Source: Fimenecus sp051881435 (GTDB taxonomy: Bacteria; Bacillota; Clostridia; Oscillospirales; Acutalibacteraceae). From it: a DNA stretch of 8,912 nt. This document shows, piece after piece, positions 1 through 6,312 of the stretch. Every line of letters starts with the position of its first letter. The stretch's first letter is position 1. A model generated the notes under the pieces. The model searched no databases and had not been told where the DNA came from. It saw only the letters and a program-made list of their open reading frames with translations. Location: assembly GCA_051881435.1 (NCBI GenBank), contig JBJEPW010000028.1:1-8912 (forward strand), given 5' to 3'. The position numbers and the translations under genes are program-made.

Positions 1-1
1 A

Positions 2-61
2 CCCTCAAAGAGGGAGCGGAATTAGGTTATGGGACTTGTCTCCCCTGAAAGGGGATACAAG
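2..61. repeat. Two adjacent hairpins at the left edge
   Basis: Two inverted repeats lie next to each other. The first has stem CCCTC (2-6) pairing with GAGGG (10-14) around an AAA loop. The second has CTTGT-C-TCCCC (35-45) pairing with GGGGA-T-ACAAG (51-61) around TGAAA, which is ten base pairs with one C/T mismatch. Neither is followed by a T-tract, so they do not look like intrinsic terminators on the plus strand. Dense short GC palindromes without a reading frame are typical of intergenic repeat elements in Clostridia. The patch starts at the window edge, so its full extent is unknown. Confidence 0.5.
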
Positions 62-76
62 GAGTACGGTGTGCCT

Positions 77-273
77 GTAGGGGCGGGTCTCCGTGCCCGC
101 CCGAGATTTTTCTAATAATTTTTCGGCGGGAGCAAGCATTACTCGCCTGCCGGCTCAGACAGCGCTTCTGCTCATTTCATTCGCAGAGGTGTCCGCCGGA
201 CACGCGCCCCCGCCATACATAGTTGGGATTGGTTTTTGTGAAATTTTTCAGGCGATTCGTGAATCGCCCCTAC
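77..273. mobile_element. Putative 197-bp MITE-like palindromic intergenic element
   Basis: The stretch is bounded by a perfect 9-bp terminal inverted repeat: GTAGGGGCG at 77-85 and CGCCCCTAC at 265-273. Each end also folds on itself: GGGCGGG (81-87) with CCCGCCC (96-102) on the left, and GGCGATTC (251-258) with GAATCGCC (261-268) on the right. Inside is another perfect palindrome, GTGTCCG-C-CGGACAC (189-203). There is no transposase and no credible gene. Terminal inverted repeats plus subterminal hairpins in about 200 bp fit a non-autonomous miniature element or REP-like module. No clear target-site duplication is visible, and other genomic copies cannot be tested here, so mobility is inferred. 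Confidence 0.5.
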
Positions 274-290
274 CAAACGGCATATAACGC

Positions 291-324
291 AAAAGCCACC
301 GTTTCAAAAAACGGTGGCTTTTTT
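291..324. terminator. Bidirectional rho-independent terminator downstream of glgA
   Basis: The stem GCCACCGTTT (295-304) pairs perfectly with AAACGGTGGC (309-318) around a 4-nt CAAA loop. It is flanked by AAAA (291-294) and TTTTTT (319-324), so a T-tract follows the hairpin on both strands: six T on the plus strand and four on the minus strand. It begins about 16 bp past the glgA stop codon, so it should end the glycogen operon transcript and also block any plus-strand transcript entering from the left. Confidence 0.88.
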
Positions 325-339
325 AGTTTTATCTTCTAA

Positions 340-1761
340 TTATTTTAACAGTGATTTATACAGTTTGATATATTCATTTGCGGATTTGCCCCAACTGTTA
401 TCGCACTCCATGGCACGCTTCATGAGGACATTCCAGCCCTCGCGGTGGCTGTACCCTTCAATGGCGCGCTTGATTGTAAAGAGCATATCGTGGGCATTGT
501 ATGAGGAGAAGGTAAAGCCGTTGCCCTCACCGTCGCCGCTGTCCTTAATGCTGTCACGGAGTCCACCTGTTTCACGGACAATGGGAATTGTGCCGTAACG
601 CAGTGAAATCATCTGCGAAAGTCCGCAGGGCTCACTCTTTGACGGCATGAGGAACATATCCGCACCTGCATAAATTTTCTTTGAAAGCGACGGGATAAAG
701 CCCAATTTAAGCCCCATTTTATCGGGATATTTTGCCGCCATATCCTTAAAGAAGCTTTCATACTGCCATTCACCTGAGCCTAAAACAACAAACTGAACAT
801 CTGTTGTGGCAAGAAGCTCGTCAAGAACAGCCTTTACAAGGTCGAGTCCCTTGTGACCTACAAGGCGTGTAACCATACCGATCACAGGCACATCCTCACG
901 GACGGGAAGTGAAAAATACTCCTGAAGCTTTTGCTTATTTATCTTTTTAGGCTCGAAGTTTGACGAATTGTAATTTACGGCGATATCCTTGTCCGTTTCG
1001 GGATTATAAAGGTCGGTATCAATACCGTTGAGAATACCCGAAAGCTTCCATGAACGCTGATTGAGAATGATATCAAGTCCGTGGGAATACCATGGGTCAA
1101 GAATTTCGTTGGCATAAGAGGGGCTGACTGTTGTTACCTTATCGGCAGTTTCAATTGCGCCCTTCATAAAGTTTACATCGCCGTCATACTCCACAAGGGA
1201 AGTAGCGCTTTCGGGAATACCGATAACCTCGTTCACAAGCTCCATACCGTATGTTCCCTGATACTGGATATTATGGATTGTGAAAACGGTTTTGATGTTT
1301 TCATAACCGGGACGGTTGGCATAAAGAGTATTGTAATAAACGGGAGTAAGCGCAGTCTGCCAGTCGTTACAGTGAATAATGTCGGGCTTAAAGCCGATTG
1401 CGGGGATAATTTCCAAAACGGCTCTTGCAAAAAATGCAAAGCGCTCCGCATCGTCATAATAACCGTAAATTCCGTCACGCTTGAAATAATACTGATTGTC
1501 AAGGAGATAATAGATTACTCCCCCTGCCTTAGCCTCAAAAATTCCGCAGTACTGCCGACGCCATGCAACGGGTACGGAAATACTTGTAAGGAAGGTCATA
1601 GAGTCTTTAAGCTCCTGACTTATTGTATCGTAAAGAGGCATTACCACACGGCAACCGATAAGTCTTTTGCGCAACGCCTGAGGCAAACTGCCTGCAACAT
1701 CGCCCAATCCTCCGCTTGCCTTAAAGGGGAGCGCCTCACTTGAAGCAAATAAAACTTTCAT
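340..1761 (-). CDS. glgA: Glycogen synthase (ADP-glucose type, GT5 family)
   Basis: A 473-residue protein, full length for bacterial GlgA, which transfers glucose from ADP-glucose to the non-reducing end of an alpha-1,4-glucan in the cytosol. The N-terminal GT5 domain shows the substrate-binding loop at 12-24, a HCNDW motif (130-134) matching the family H-x-x-D-W, and FTIHN (160-164). The C-terminal Rossmann domain shows NGID and NPETD (245-257), R299 and K304 in the MVTRL-HKG segment, and SEPCGLSQM (376-384) with the conserved Glu377. The C-terminal SW..SA..Y..LY pattern is also present. The usual Lys of KTGGL is moved: the loop reads PFKASGGL, with Lys at 14 and Ala at 15. The ATG has AAAGGA (1770-1775) 8 bp upstream. 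It is the last gene of the operon, 47 bp after glgD and before a terminator. Antisense frames inside it are shadows. Confidence 0.96.
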   Translation of the reverse strand: MKVLFASSEALPFKASGGLGDVAGSLPQALRKRLIGCRVVMPLYDTISQELKDSMTFLTSISVPVAWRRQYCGIFEAKAGGVIYYLLDNQYYFKRDGIYGYYDDAERFAFFARAVLEIIPAIGFKPDIIHCNDWQTALTPVYYNTLYANRPGYENIKTVFTIHNIQYQGTYGMELVNEVIGIPESATSLVEYDGDVNFMKGAIETADKVTTVSPSYANEILDPWYSHGLDIILNQRSWKLSGILNGIDTDLYNPETDKDIAVNYNSSNFEPKKINKQKLQEYFSLPVREDVPVIGMVTRLVGHKGLDLVKAVLDELLATTDVQFVVLGSGEWQYESFFKDMAAKYPDKMGLKLGFIPSLSKKIYAGADMFLMPSKSEPCGLSQMISLRYGTIPIVRETGGLRDSIKDSGDGEGNGFTFSSYNAHDMLFTIKRAIEGYSHREGWNVLMKRAMECDNSWGKSANEYIKLYKSLLK

Positions 1762-1808
1762 ATGTTTTTTCCTTTCAAATCAAGAAAATAATTAGAAATC
1801 CTACGCAA

Positions 1809-2924
1809 TCAAATTACGATTGCCTTGCCTATGTATATGGGATAATTCTCTGCGCCGGAAAGCGTTTTTCCGGGAGTTATAACAACGCTCTTATCCGCAA
1901 CAACATAGCTTAAAGAGGAATCCTGTGCAACATATGTACCCTGCATAACGATTGAGTTTTTAACAACCGCACCCTTTTCTACACGGACACCGCGGAAAAG
2001 AATGGAGTTTTCAACCTCGCCGTCAATTATGCAGCCGTCGGCAATAAGTGAATTTTTCACATTTGAGCCCAAGCCGTAAATTGCGGGCATATCGTCACGA
2101 ACCTTTGTATAAACAGGTCTTTCCTTATCGAAAAGGTGGTCGCAGTTTTCAGGATTCAAAAGCTCCATATTCGCCTTGAAATATGTCTGCATTGAGTCAA
2201 TCGTTGTAGCATAACCCTTTGCCTCAAAGCCGTAAATATTAAGCTTATTCACATTCCGCTGAATAATATCTGCCTCAAAATCGTTGTAATTAAGGCTTAT
2301 TGCCTCGTGCATAAGTCTTTCAAGGAGAGATTTTTTCATCAGAATAACATTGAGAGAATAATTTACATTGTCCTCTGTTACCGGGGAAACGGCAATCTGC
2401 GTTGCCTTTCCGCTGCCGTCCAAAGCCATTACGATAACATCGGTAAGATTGGGCATTTTTCCGTTTTTATAGACGATAGTAATATCCGAGCCTTTTTCCG
2501 TATGGTAATCCATAAGCTCCTCAATATCAATATTGAGAACGCTGTTACAATCGGAAAACAGCACATATTCCTCTGTTGAACGGCTGATAAAGCCCATAAT
2601 TCCCTTTAAGGAAGCGATTTTATCGCCGTTACTGCCTGAACTTGCAGTTGAGAAGGGAGGAAGAAGGAACATACCCTCTGTTTTTCTTGAAAGGTCCCAG
2701 GGTTTACCTGTTCCTAAGTGGTCCATCAATGACTGATAGTTACTTTTTGTTACAACGCCCACCTTTTCAATTCCGCTGTTTACCATATTGGAAAGAGCGA
2801 AATCTATAAGGCGGTAACGGCAGGCAAAGGGGACTGAACCCATTGTGCGAAGCCCTGTAAGCTCACTTAAACACTCATCGTACGCATTTGAAAAGACAAT
2901 TCCGACTATGTTTTTACCTGTCAT
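1809..2924 (-). CDS. glgD: Glucose-1-phosphate adenylyltransferase regulatory subunit GlgD
   Basis: A 371-residue paralogue of GlgC with an N-terminal nucleotidyltransferase fold and a C-terminal left-handed beta-helix (roughly 270-371, hexapeptide-like NSI/NSL/SYV steps). The nucleotide-binding signature GGxGxRL of GlgC is lost: the equivalent stretch reads FSNAYDECLSEL (11-22). The following VPFACRYRLIDFALSN (31-46) is kept, and an Asp (D125 in FSDCNS) sits where the catalytic Asp of GlgC lies. This is the known pattern of Firmicute GlgD, which has little or no activity alone and modulates GlgC in a mixed tetramer. The ATG follows the glgC stop by one base (TAA-G-ATG), with AAAGGGGGA (2933-2941) lying inside the end of glgC, so the two subunits are probably translationally coupled. 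Confidence 0.95.
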   Translation of the reverse strand: MTGKNIVGIVFSNAYDECLSELTGLRTMGSVPFACRYRLIDFALSNMVNSGIEKVGVVTKSNYQSLMDHLGTGKPWDLSRKTEGMFLLPPFSTASSGSNGDKIASLKGIMGFISRSTEEYVLFSDCNSVLNIDIEELMDYHTEKGSDITIVYKNGKMPNLTDVIVMALDGSGKATQIAVSPVTEDNVNYSLNVILMKKSLLERLMHEAISLNYNDFEADIIQRNVNKLNIYGFEAKGYATTIDSMQTYFKANMELLNPENCDHLFDKERPVYTKVRDDMPAIYGLGSNVKNSLIADGCIIDGEVENSILFRGVRVEKGAVVKNSIVMQGTYVAQDSSLSYVVADKSVVITPGKTLSGAENYPIYIGKAIVI

Positions 2925-2925
2925 C

Positions 2926-4143
2926 TTATTTGTCCCCCTTTCTTACATCTGCATCCACCATAGCCTTTGGAGCAACTGACGCTCCCTCGCCTACGGTAAC
3001 GCCTGCGCCTACAACCGCAACGCCCCACTCCTCAAGATTTTCCATATCTTCGGGACGCTGACCTACAACCGCATCTTTTTCGATAACGGCGTTTTCAGCC
3101 ACTATGGCGTACTGCACGGTTGCGCCTGATTTTACCACCGTGCCGGGCATTACAATTGAATCGCGGACAACTGCACCCTCTTCAACCGTTACATTTGAGA
3201 AAAGAATTGAGAAATCCACATCGCCGAACACTCTTGAACCCTCGGCAATCATGGAGTTCTGCACAGTTGCATCCGCCGAAACATAGTGGGGCGGTGCCAC
3301 GGGAGTTCTTGAATAAATTTTCCATGTGGGGTCGGAAAGGTCAAGGTCAACCTTGGGATTGAGAAGGTCAAGGTTTGCCTCCCACAAACTGTCGATAGTT
3401 CCCACATCTTTCCAATAACCGTCAAAGAGATATGCGAACATTCTCTCGCCGTTTGCGTGCATTTTAGGAATAACATCGTGTCCGAAATCGTTGCTGGAAT
3501 TGGGGTCTGCCTCGTCGTCAATAAGATACTGACGGAGCTTCGACCATGTGAATATGTAAACGCCCATTGACGCCTTGTTACTGCGGGGATTCTTCGGCTT
3601 TTCCTCAAACTCGGCAATGGAATTATCCTCGTTTGTAATCATAAGACCGAAGCGGCTTGCCTCTTCCCACGGTACCTCCAGCATGGCGATGGTACATGCC
3701 GCGTTATTCTCTTTATGGTATTCAAGCATTTTGTTATAGTCCATCTTATAGATGTGGTCGCCTGAGAGCACCGCAACATATTCGGGACTGTAACGGTCAA
3801 TAAAATTGATGTTCTGATAAATAGCGTTTGCCGTTCCCTTGTACCACTCTGTCCCCTTAATCTGCTGATAGGGTGAGAGAATATGAACGCCGCCGTTGGC
3901 ACGGTCCAAATCCCAAGCCTGACCGTTGCCTATGTAATCGTTCAGTTCAAGAGGCTGGTACTGTGTTAACACACCGACGGTTGAAATGCCGGAGTTTACG
4001 CAGTTTGACAGCGGGAAGTCAATAATTCTGTATTTTCCGCCGTAAGGTACGGCAGGCTTTGCAATGTTTTTTGTAAGTATTCCCAGACGGCTTCCCTGTC
4101 CGCCTGCAAGAAGCATTGCAATGCACTCCATTTTTCGTGCCAT
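2926..4143 (-). CDS. glgC: Glucose-1-phosphate adenylyltransferase catalytic subunit
   Basis: A 405-residue ADP-glucose pyrophosphorylase, which makes ADP-glucose and PPi from ATP and glucose-1-phosphate, the committed step of bacterial glycogen synthesis. The sequence shows the nucleotide loop LAGGQGSRL (12-20), KPAVPYGGKYRIIDF (29-43), GTANAIYQN (103-111), the catalytic Asp129 in SGDHIY, the glucose-1-phosphate motif FEEKP (179-183, Lys182) and WKDVGTIDSLWEAN (244-257). A left-handed beta-helix with hexapeptide repeats occupies about 290-400 and mediates oligomerisation and allostery in this family. The start is well supported by AAGGAGGA (4151-4158), 7 bp upstream of the ATG. It lies 37 bp after glgB and is almost fused to glgD. 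All catalytic positions recognised are intact, so this should be the active partner of GlgD. Confidence 0.97.
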   Translation of the reverse strand: MARKMECIAMLLAGGQGSRLGILTKNIAKPAVPYGGKYRIIDFPLSNCVNSGISTVGVLTQYQPLELNDYIGNGQAWDLDRANGGVHILSPYQQIKGTEWYKGTANAIYQNINFIDRYSPEYVAVLSGDHIYKMDYNKMLEYHKENNAACTIAMLEVPWEEASRFGLMITNEDNSIAEFEEKPKNPRSNKASMGVYIFTWSKLRQYLIDDEADPNSSNDFGHDVIPKMHANGERMFAYLFDGYWKDVGTIDSLWEANLDLLNPKVDLDLSDPTWKIYSRTPVAPPHYVSADATVQNSMIAEGSRVFGDVDFSILFSNVTVEEGAVVRDSIVMPGTVVKSGATVQYAIVAENAVIEKDAVVGQRPEDMENLEEWGVAVVGAGVTVGEGASVAPKAMVDADVRKGDK

Positions 4144-4180
4144 ATATTATTCCTCCTTAAAGAAATCTGATTATACGCAA

Positions 4181-6067
4181 TTATCTTGTCTTTTTAAGAT
4201 AAATTGTTGACATTGGCGGCAAATCAAGAGAAATGCTCTGCTCGAAGCCGTGCATGGGCGTTTTTTCCCACTTGATTTTTTCATTGTTGCCTCCGCCCTC
4301 GCCGCCGTACGCCTTGTCGTCGGAATTGAAGATAATTTTATACGCCGACCGTGAGGGAACGCCTATTTTGTAATCGTTTCTCGGTACGGGGGTAAAGTTG
4401 CACACAACAATTACCTCCTTGCCCTTTTCGTCAATTCTGCGGAAAGCAATTACGGAATTATCGCAGTCGTCCGACGAAATCCACGAAAAGCCCTCCCACG
4501 AATAGTCAATCTGCCACATGGCGGGTGTTGACTTATAGAAGAAGTTAAGGTCACGGACATAGGACTGAAGCTTTTTGTGCATATCGTAATCAAGCAAAAG
4601 CCAATCAAGTCCCTGCTCGTAATTCCATTCGATAAACTGACCGAATTCACTGCCCATAAAGAGAAGCTTTTTGCCCGGGTGAGCCATCATATAGCCTAAA
4701 AATGCTCTTACCCCTGCAAACTTTTCTTCATAAGTACCCGGCATTTTATTTATAAGGGAGCATTTGCCGTGGACTACCTCATCGTGAGAGATGGGCAGTA
4801 CAAAGTTTTCGGAAAATGCGTAGAAGAACGAGAAAGTTATGCAATTATGGTTGTACTTGCGGTGAATACCGGGCATTGAGAAATAACGGAGAATGTCGTT
4901 CATCCAGCCCATATTCCATTTGAAATTAAAGCCCAAGCCGCCCATAAACACAGGCTTTGTAACCATAGGCCATGCTGTGCTCTCCTCGGCAATCATCAAA
5001 GCGCCGGGATAATCACGGAAAACATTCATACTCAGCTTATGGAGAAAATCAACAGCCTCCAAATTCTCATTTCCGCCGTTTTTATTTGCAATCCACTGAC
5101 CGTCGTCTCTGCCGTAATCAAGATAGAGCATAGAGGCAACCGCGTCTATACGCAAACCGTCAATATGATATTTATCAAGCCAGAACATAGCGCTTGAAAT
5201 AAGAAAGCTTTGTACCTCGTTCCTGCCGAAATCGAAAACTCTTGTTCCCCACTCATAGTGCTCACCCTTTTTCGGATCGGCATATTCATAACAGGGAGTG
5301 CCGTCAAATTCATAAAGACCGTTAGCGTCCTTAGGGAAATGGGCGGGCACCCAGTCAAGAATTACGCCGATACCCTCTTTATGACAGCAATCAATAAGAT
5401 ACATCAAATCGTCGGGAGTACCGTAGCGTGAGGTTGCGGCGAAATATCCCGTAACCTGATAGCCCCACGAACCGTCAAAGGGATATTCCGTTAAGGGCAT
5501 AAATTCGATATGGGTATATCCCATATCCTTTACGTAGGGAATAAGCTCCTCCGCCATTTTACGGTAGGAATAAAAATTACCGTCCTCATATTGCTTCCAC
5601 GAGCCGAAATGAACCTCGTAAATATTTACGGGCTTACTGTAAAGCTGTGTGTTACGCTTTGCCTTTTCCCACTTTTCGTCAGTCCATTTGTAGGAATCAA
5701 GCTCATAATATTTTGTGGCATTATCGGGACGGGTTTCCATATGGTATCCGTAGGGGTCGCTTTTCATAAGCTTCCTTCCGTCACGGGTAAAGATGCAGTA
5801 TTTATAAGCGTCAAACTGCTTGATACCTTTAATCTTTGTTTCCCAGATGCCGCCGCCCGTTATACGCTCGGCTTTGTTTTTTTCTGCGTCCCAATCATTA
5901 AAATCGCCGCAAACGCTGACTGCCGCCGCGTTGGGAGCCCACACACGGAATACCACCGTGTCCTTATCAACACGGTGCGCGCCCATATATTCATATGAGC
6001 GGGCATTGTTTCCCTGATGGAAAAGAAAAATAGGGACCTGCTCCTCAAAATCTTTCGTTCCTGGCAT
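4181..6067 (-). CDS. glgB: 1,4-alpha-glucan branching enzyme (GH13)
   Basis: A 628-residue cytosolic enzyme that cuts alpha-1,4-glucan and re-attaches the piece by an alpha-1,6 bond. An N-terminal CBM48 domain (about 25-120, with VFRVWAPNA and GDFNDW) precedes the GH13 barrel (about 145-500) and a C-terminal beta domain. Numbering from the ATG at 6067, the GH13 regions are DWVPAHFP (region I, from 238), GLRIDAVAS (nucleophile Asp308), IAEEST (acid/base Glu361) and ISHDEVVHG (His428, Asp429). A GTG six bases upstream is in frame, but the GAGGTG ribosome binding site (6073-6078) overlaps that GTG and is well spaced for the ATG, so the ATG is preferred. It is the first gene of the operon, directly behind a promoter at 6101-6129. 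Confidence 0.96.
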   Translation of the reverse strand: MPGTKDFEEQVPIFLFHQGNNARSYEYMGAHRVDKDTVVFRVWAPNAAAVSVCGDFNDWDAEKNKAERITGGGIWETKIKGIKQFDAYKYCIFTRDGRKLMKSDPYGYHMETRPDNATKYYELDSYKWTDEKWEKAKRNTQLYSKPVNIYEVHFGSWKQYEDGNFYSYRKMAEELIPYVKDMGYTHIEFMPLTEYPFDGSWGYQVTGYFAATSRYGTPDDLMYLIDCCHKEGIGVILDWVPAHFPKDANGLYEFDGTPCYEYADPKKGEHYEWGTRVFDFGRNEVQSFLISSAMFWLDKYHIDGLRIDAVASMLYLDYGRDDGQWIANKNGGNENLEAVDFLHKLSMNVFRDYPGALMIAEESTAWPMVTKPVFMGGLGFNFKWNMGWMNDILRYFSMPGIHRKYNHNCITFSFFYAFSENFVLPISHDEVVHGKCSLINKMPGTYEEKFAGVRAFLGYMMAHPGKKLLFMGSEFGQFIEWNYEQGLDWLLLDYDMHKKLQSYVRDLNFFYKSTPAMWQIDYSWEGFSWISSDDCDNSVIAFRRIDEKGKEVIVVCNFTPVPRNDYKIGVPSRSAYKIIFNSDDKAYGGEGGGNNEKIKWEKTPMHGFEQSISLDLPPMSTIYLKKTR

Positions 6068-6072
6068 TTTCA

Positions 6073-6078
6073 CACCTC
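6073..6078 (-). promoter_or_regulatory. glgB ribosome binding site that fixes the ATG start
   Basis: On the minus strand the sequence reads GTGAGGTGTGAAAATG. GAGGTG, complementary to the 16S anti-Shine-Dalgarno end, stops 5 bases before the ATG at 6067. The alternative in-frame GTG (6073-6071) has its first base inside this site, leaving no spacer, so initiation there is unlikely. Confidence 0.7.
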
Positions 6079-6100
6079 ACAAGCATAAATATACAAATAT

Positions 6101-6129
6101 ATTTTATCAAAGCTGTGTTTATATTGCAA
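6101..6129 (-). promoter_or_regulatory. Sigma-70-type promoter of the glg operon
   Basis: On the minus strand, a -35 TTGCAA (6129-6124) and a -10 TAAAAT (6106-6101) are separated by exactly 17 bp, each one mismatch from the housekeeping consensus. Transcription would start near 6094, leaving a leader of about 25 nt with only the ribosome binding site. There is no room for a riboswitch or attenuator between this promoter and glgB. Any control should therefore act through factors binding upstream of 6129 in the shared divergent region. Confidence 0.75.
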
Positions 6130-6168
6130 GTGTTTTTTGACTATTTTATTCAAATTTGAGCCAAAGTC

Positions 6169-6197
6169 TGTTACAGCCATTTGTGCAGTTTGTTACA
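6169..6197. repeat. TGTTACA direct repeat, 22-bp period, in the divergent intergenic region
   Basis: Two identical heptamers TGTTACA occur at 6169-6175 and 6191-6197, with start positions 22 bp apart, about two helical turns, so both face the same side of the DNA. They sit about 40-70 bp upstream of the glgB -35 and about 85-110 bp upstream of the TATACT -10 of the opposite cluster. That position would suit an upstream activator or repressor acting on either promoter. No regulator family is recognised with confidence, and chance is possible in such AT-rich DNA. Confidence 0.3.
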
Positions 6198-6225
6198 AAA
6201 ATTTCCAATATCTTTGAAAAGCACA

Positions 6226-6247
6226 CAAATTTTGACAATAAAATTTG
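6226..6247. promoter_or_regulatory. Inverted repeat enclosing a TTGACA hexamer (possible operator)
   Basis: CAAATTTT (6226-6233) and AAAATTTG (6240-6247) are perfect 8-bp inverted arms around a 6-bp centre GACAAT. With one bulged base the match extends outward through CAC/GTG (6222-6250). A consensus -35 hexamer TTGACA (6232-6237) spans the arm and centre. However, the -10 position 17 bp downstream reads TTTAAG, so this is at best a weak promoter. It may instead be an operator for a dimeric regulator. Confidence 0.35.
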
Positions 6248-6254
6248 GTGATTT

Positions 6255-6287
6255 TTTAAGGTTTCATTAAGGTTTGGATTTTATACT
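6255..6287 (+). promoter_or_regulatory. Predicted activator-dependent promoter with tandem 11-bp response-regulator repeats
   Basis: TTAAGGTTT occurs twice, at 6256-6264 and 6267-6275, exactly 11 bp apart. Read as hexamers this is TTTAAG-N5-ATTAAG, the layout of direct-repeat sites bound by OmpR-family response regulators; for example, CiaR of streptococci recognises TTTAAG-N5-TTTAAG. A good -10, TATACT, follows at 6282-6287. The -35 position expected 17 bp upstream (6259-6264, AGGTTT) is poor and lies within the repeats, as at activated promoters. Transcription would start near 6294, just before the AAAGGAGG ribosome binding site of the first gene. The regulator itself is not in the window, so the family assignment is inferred. 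Confidence 0.55.
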
Positions 6288-6312
6288 TGGATTGTAAAGG
6301 AGGAAAGCCATA

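Noticed and set aside
93..287. 64-codon open frame on the plus strand
   Set aside because: It lies almost wholly inside the palindromic MITE-like element, has no ribosome binding site, and its composition follows the repeat rather than a protein.
1081..1743. 220-codon open frame antisense to glgA
   Set aside because: glgA carries unmistakable GT5 motifs on the other strand, and this frame has no start signal or recognisable domain. It is a mirror of glgA codon bias.
1809..2924. glgD as a broken or pseudogene copy of glgC
   Set aside because: Loss of the GGxGxRL loop is the normal state of Firmicute GlgD regulatory subunits. The frame is full length and well placed for translation.
5510..5998. 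162-codon open frame antisense to glgB, rich in hydrophobic residues
   Set aside because: The hydrophobicity comes from reverse-complemented Lys/Asp/Glu/Asn codons of glgB. There is no ribosome binding site or independent support.
6071..6073. GTG as the glgB start codon
   Set aside because: Its first base lies inside the ribosome binding site GAGGTG, leaving no spacer, while the ATG two codons later is correctly spaced.
6232..6260. TTGACA with a downstream -10 as the main promoter of the VTC cluster
   Set aside because: The -10 position 16-18 bp downstream reads TTTTAA, TTTAAG or TTAAGG, which is weak. TATACT at 6282-6287 is a much better -10 and fits the tandem repeats upstream of it.
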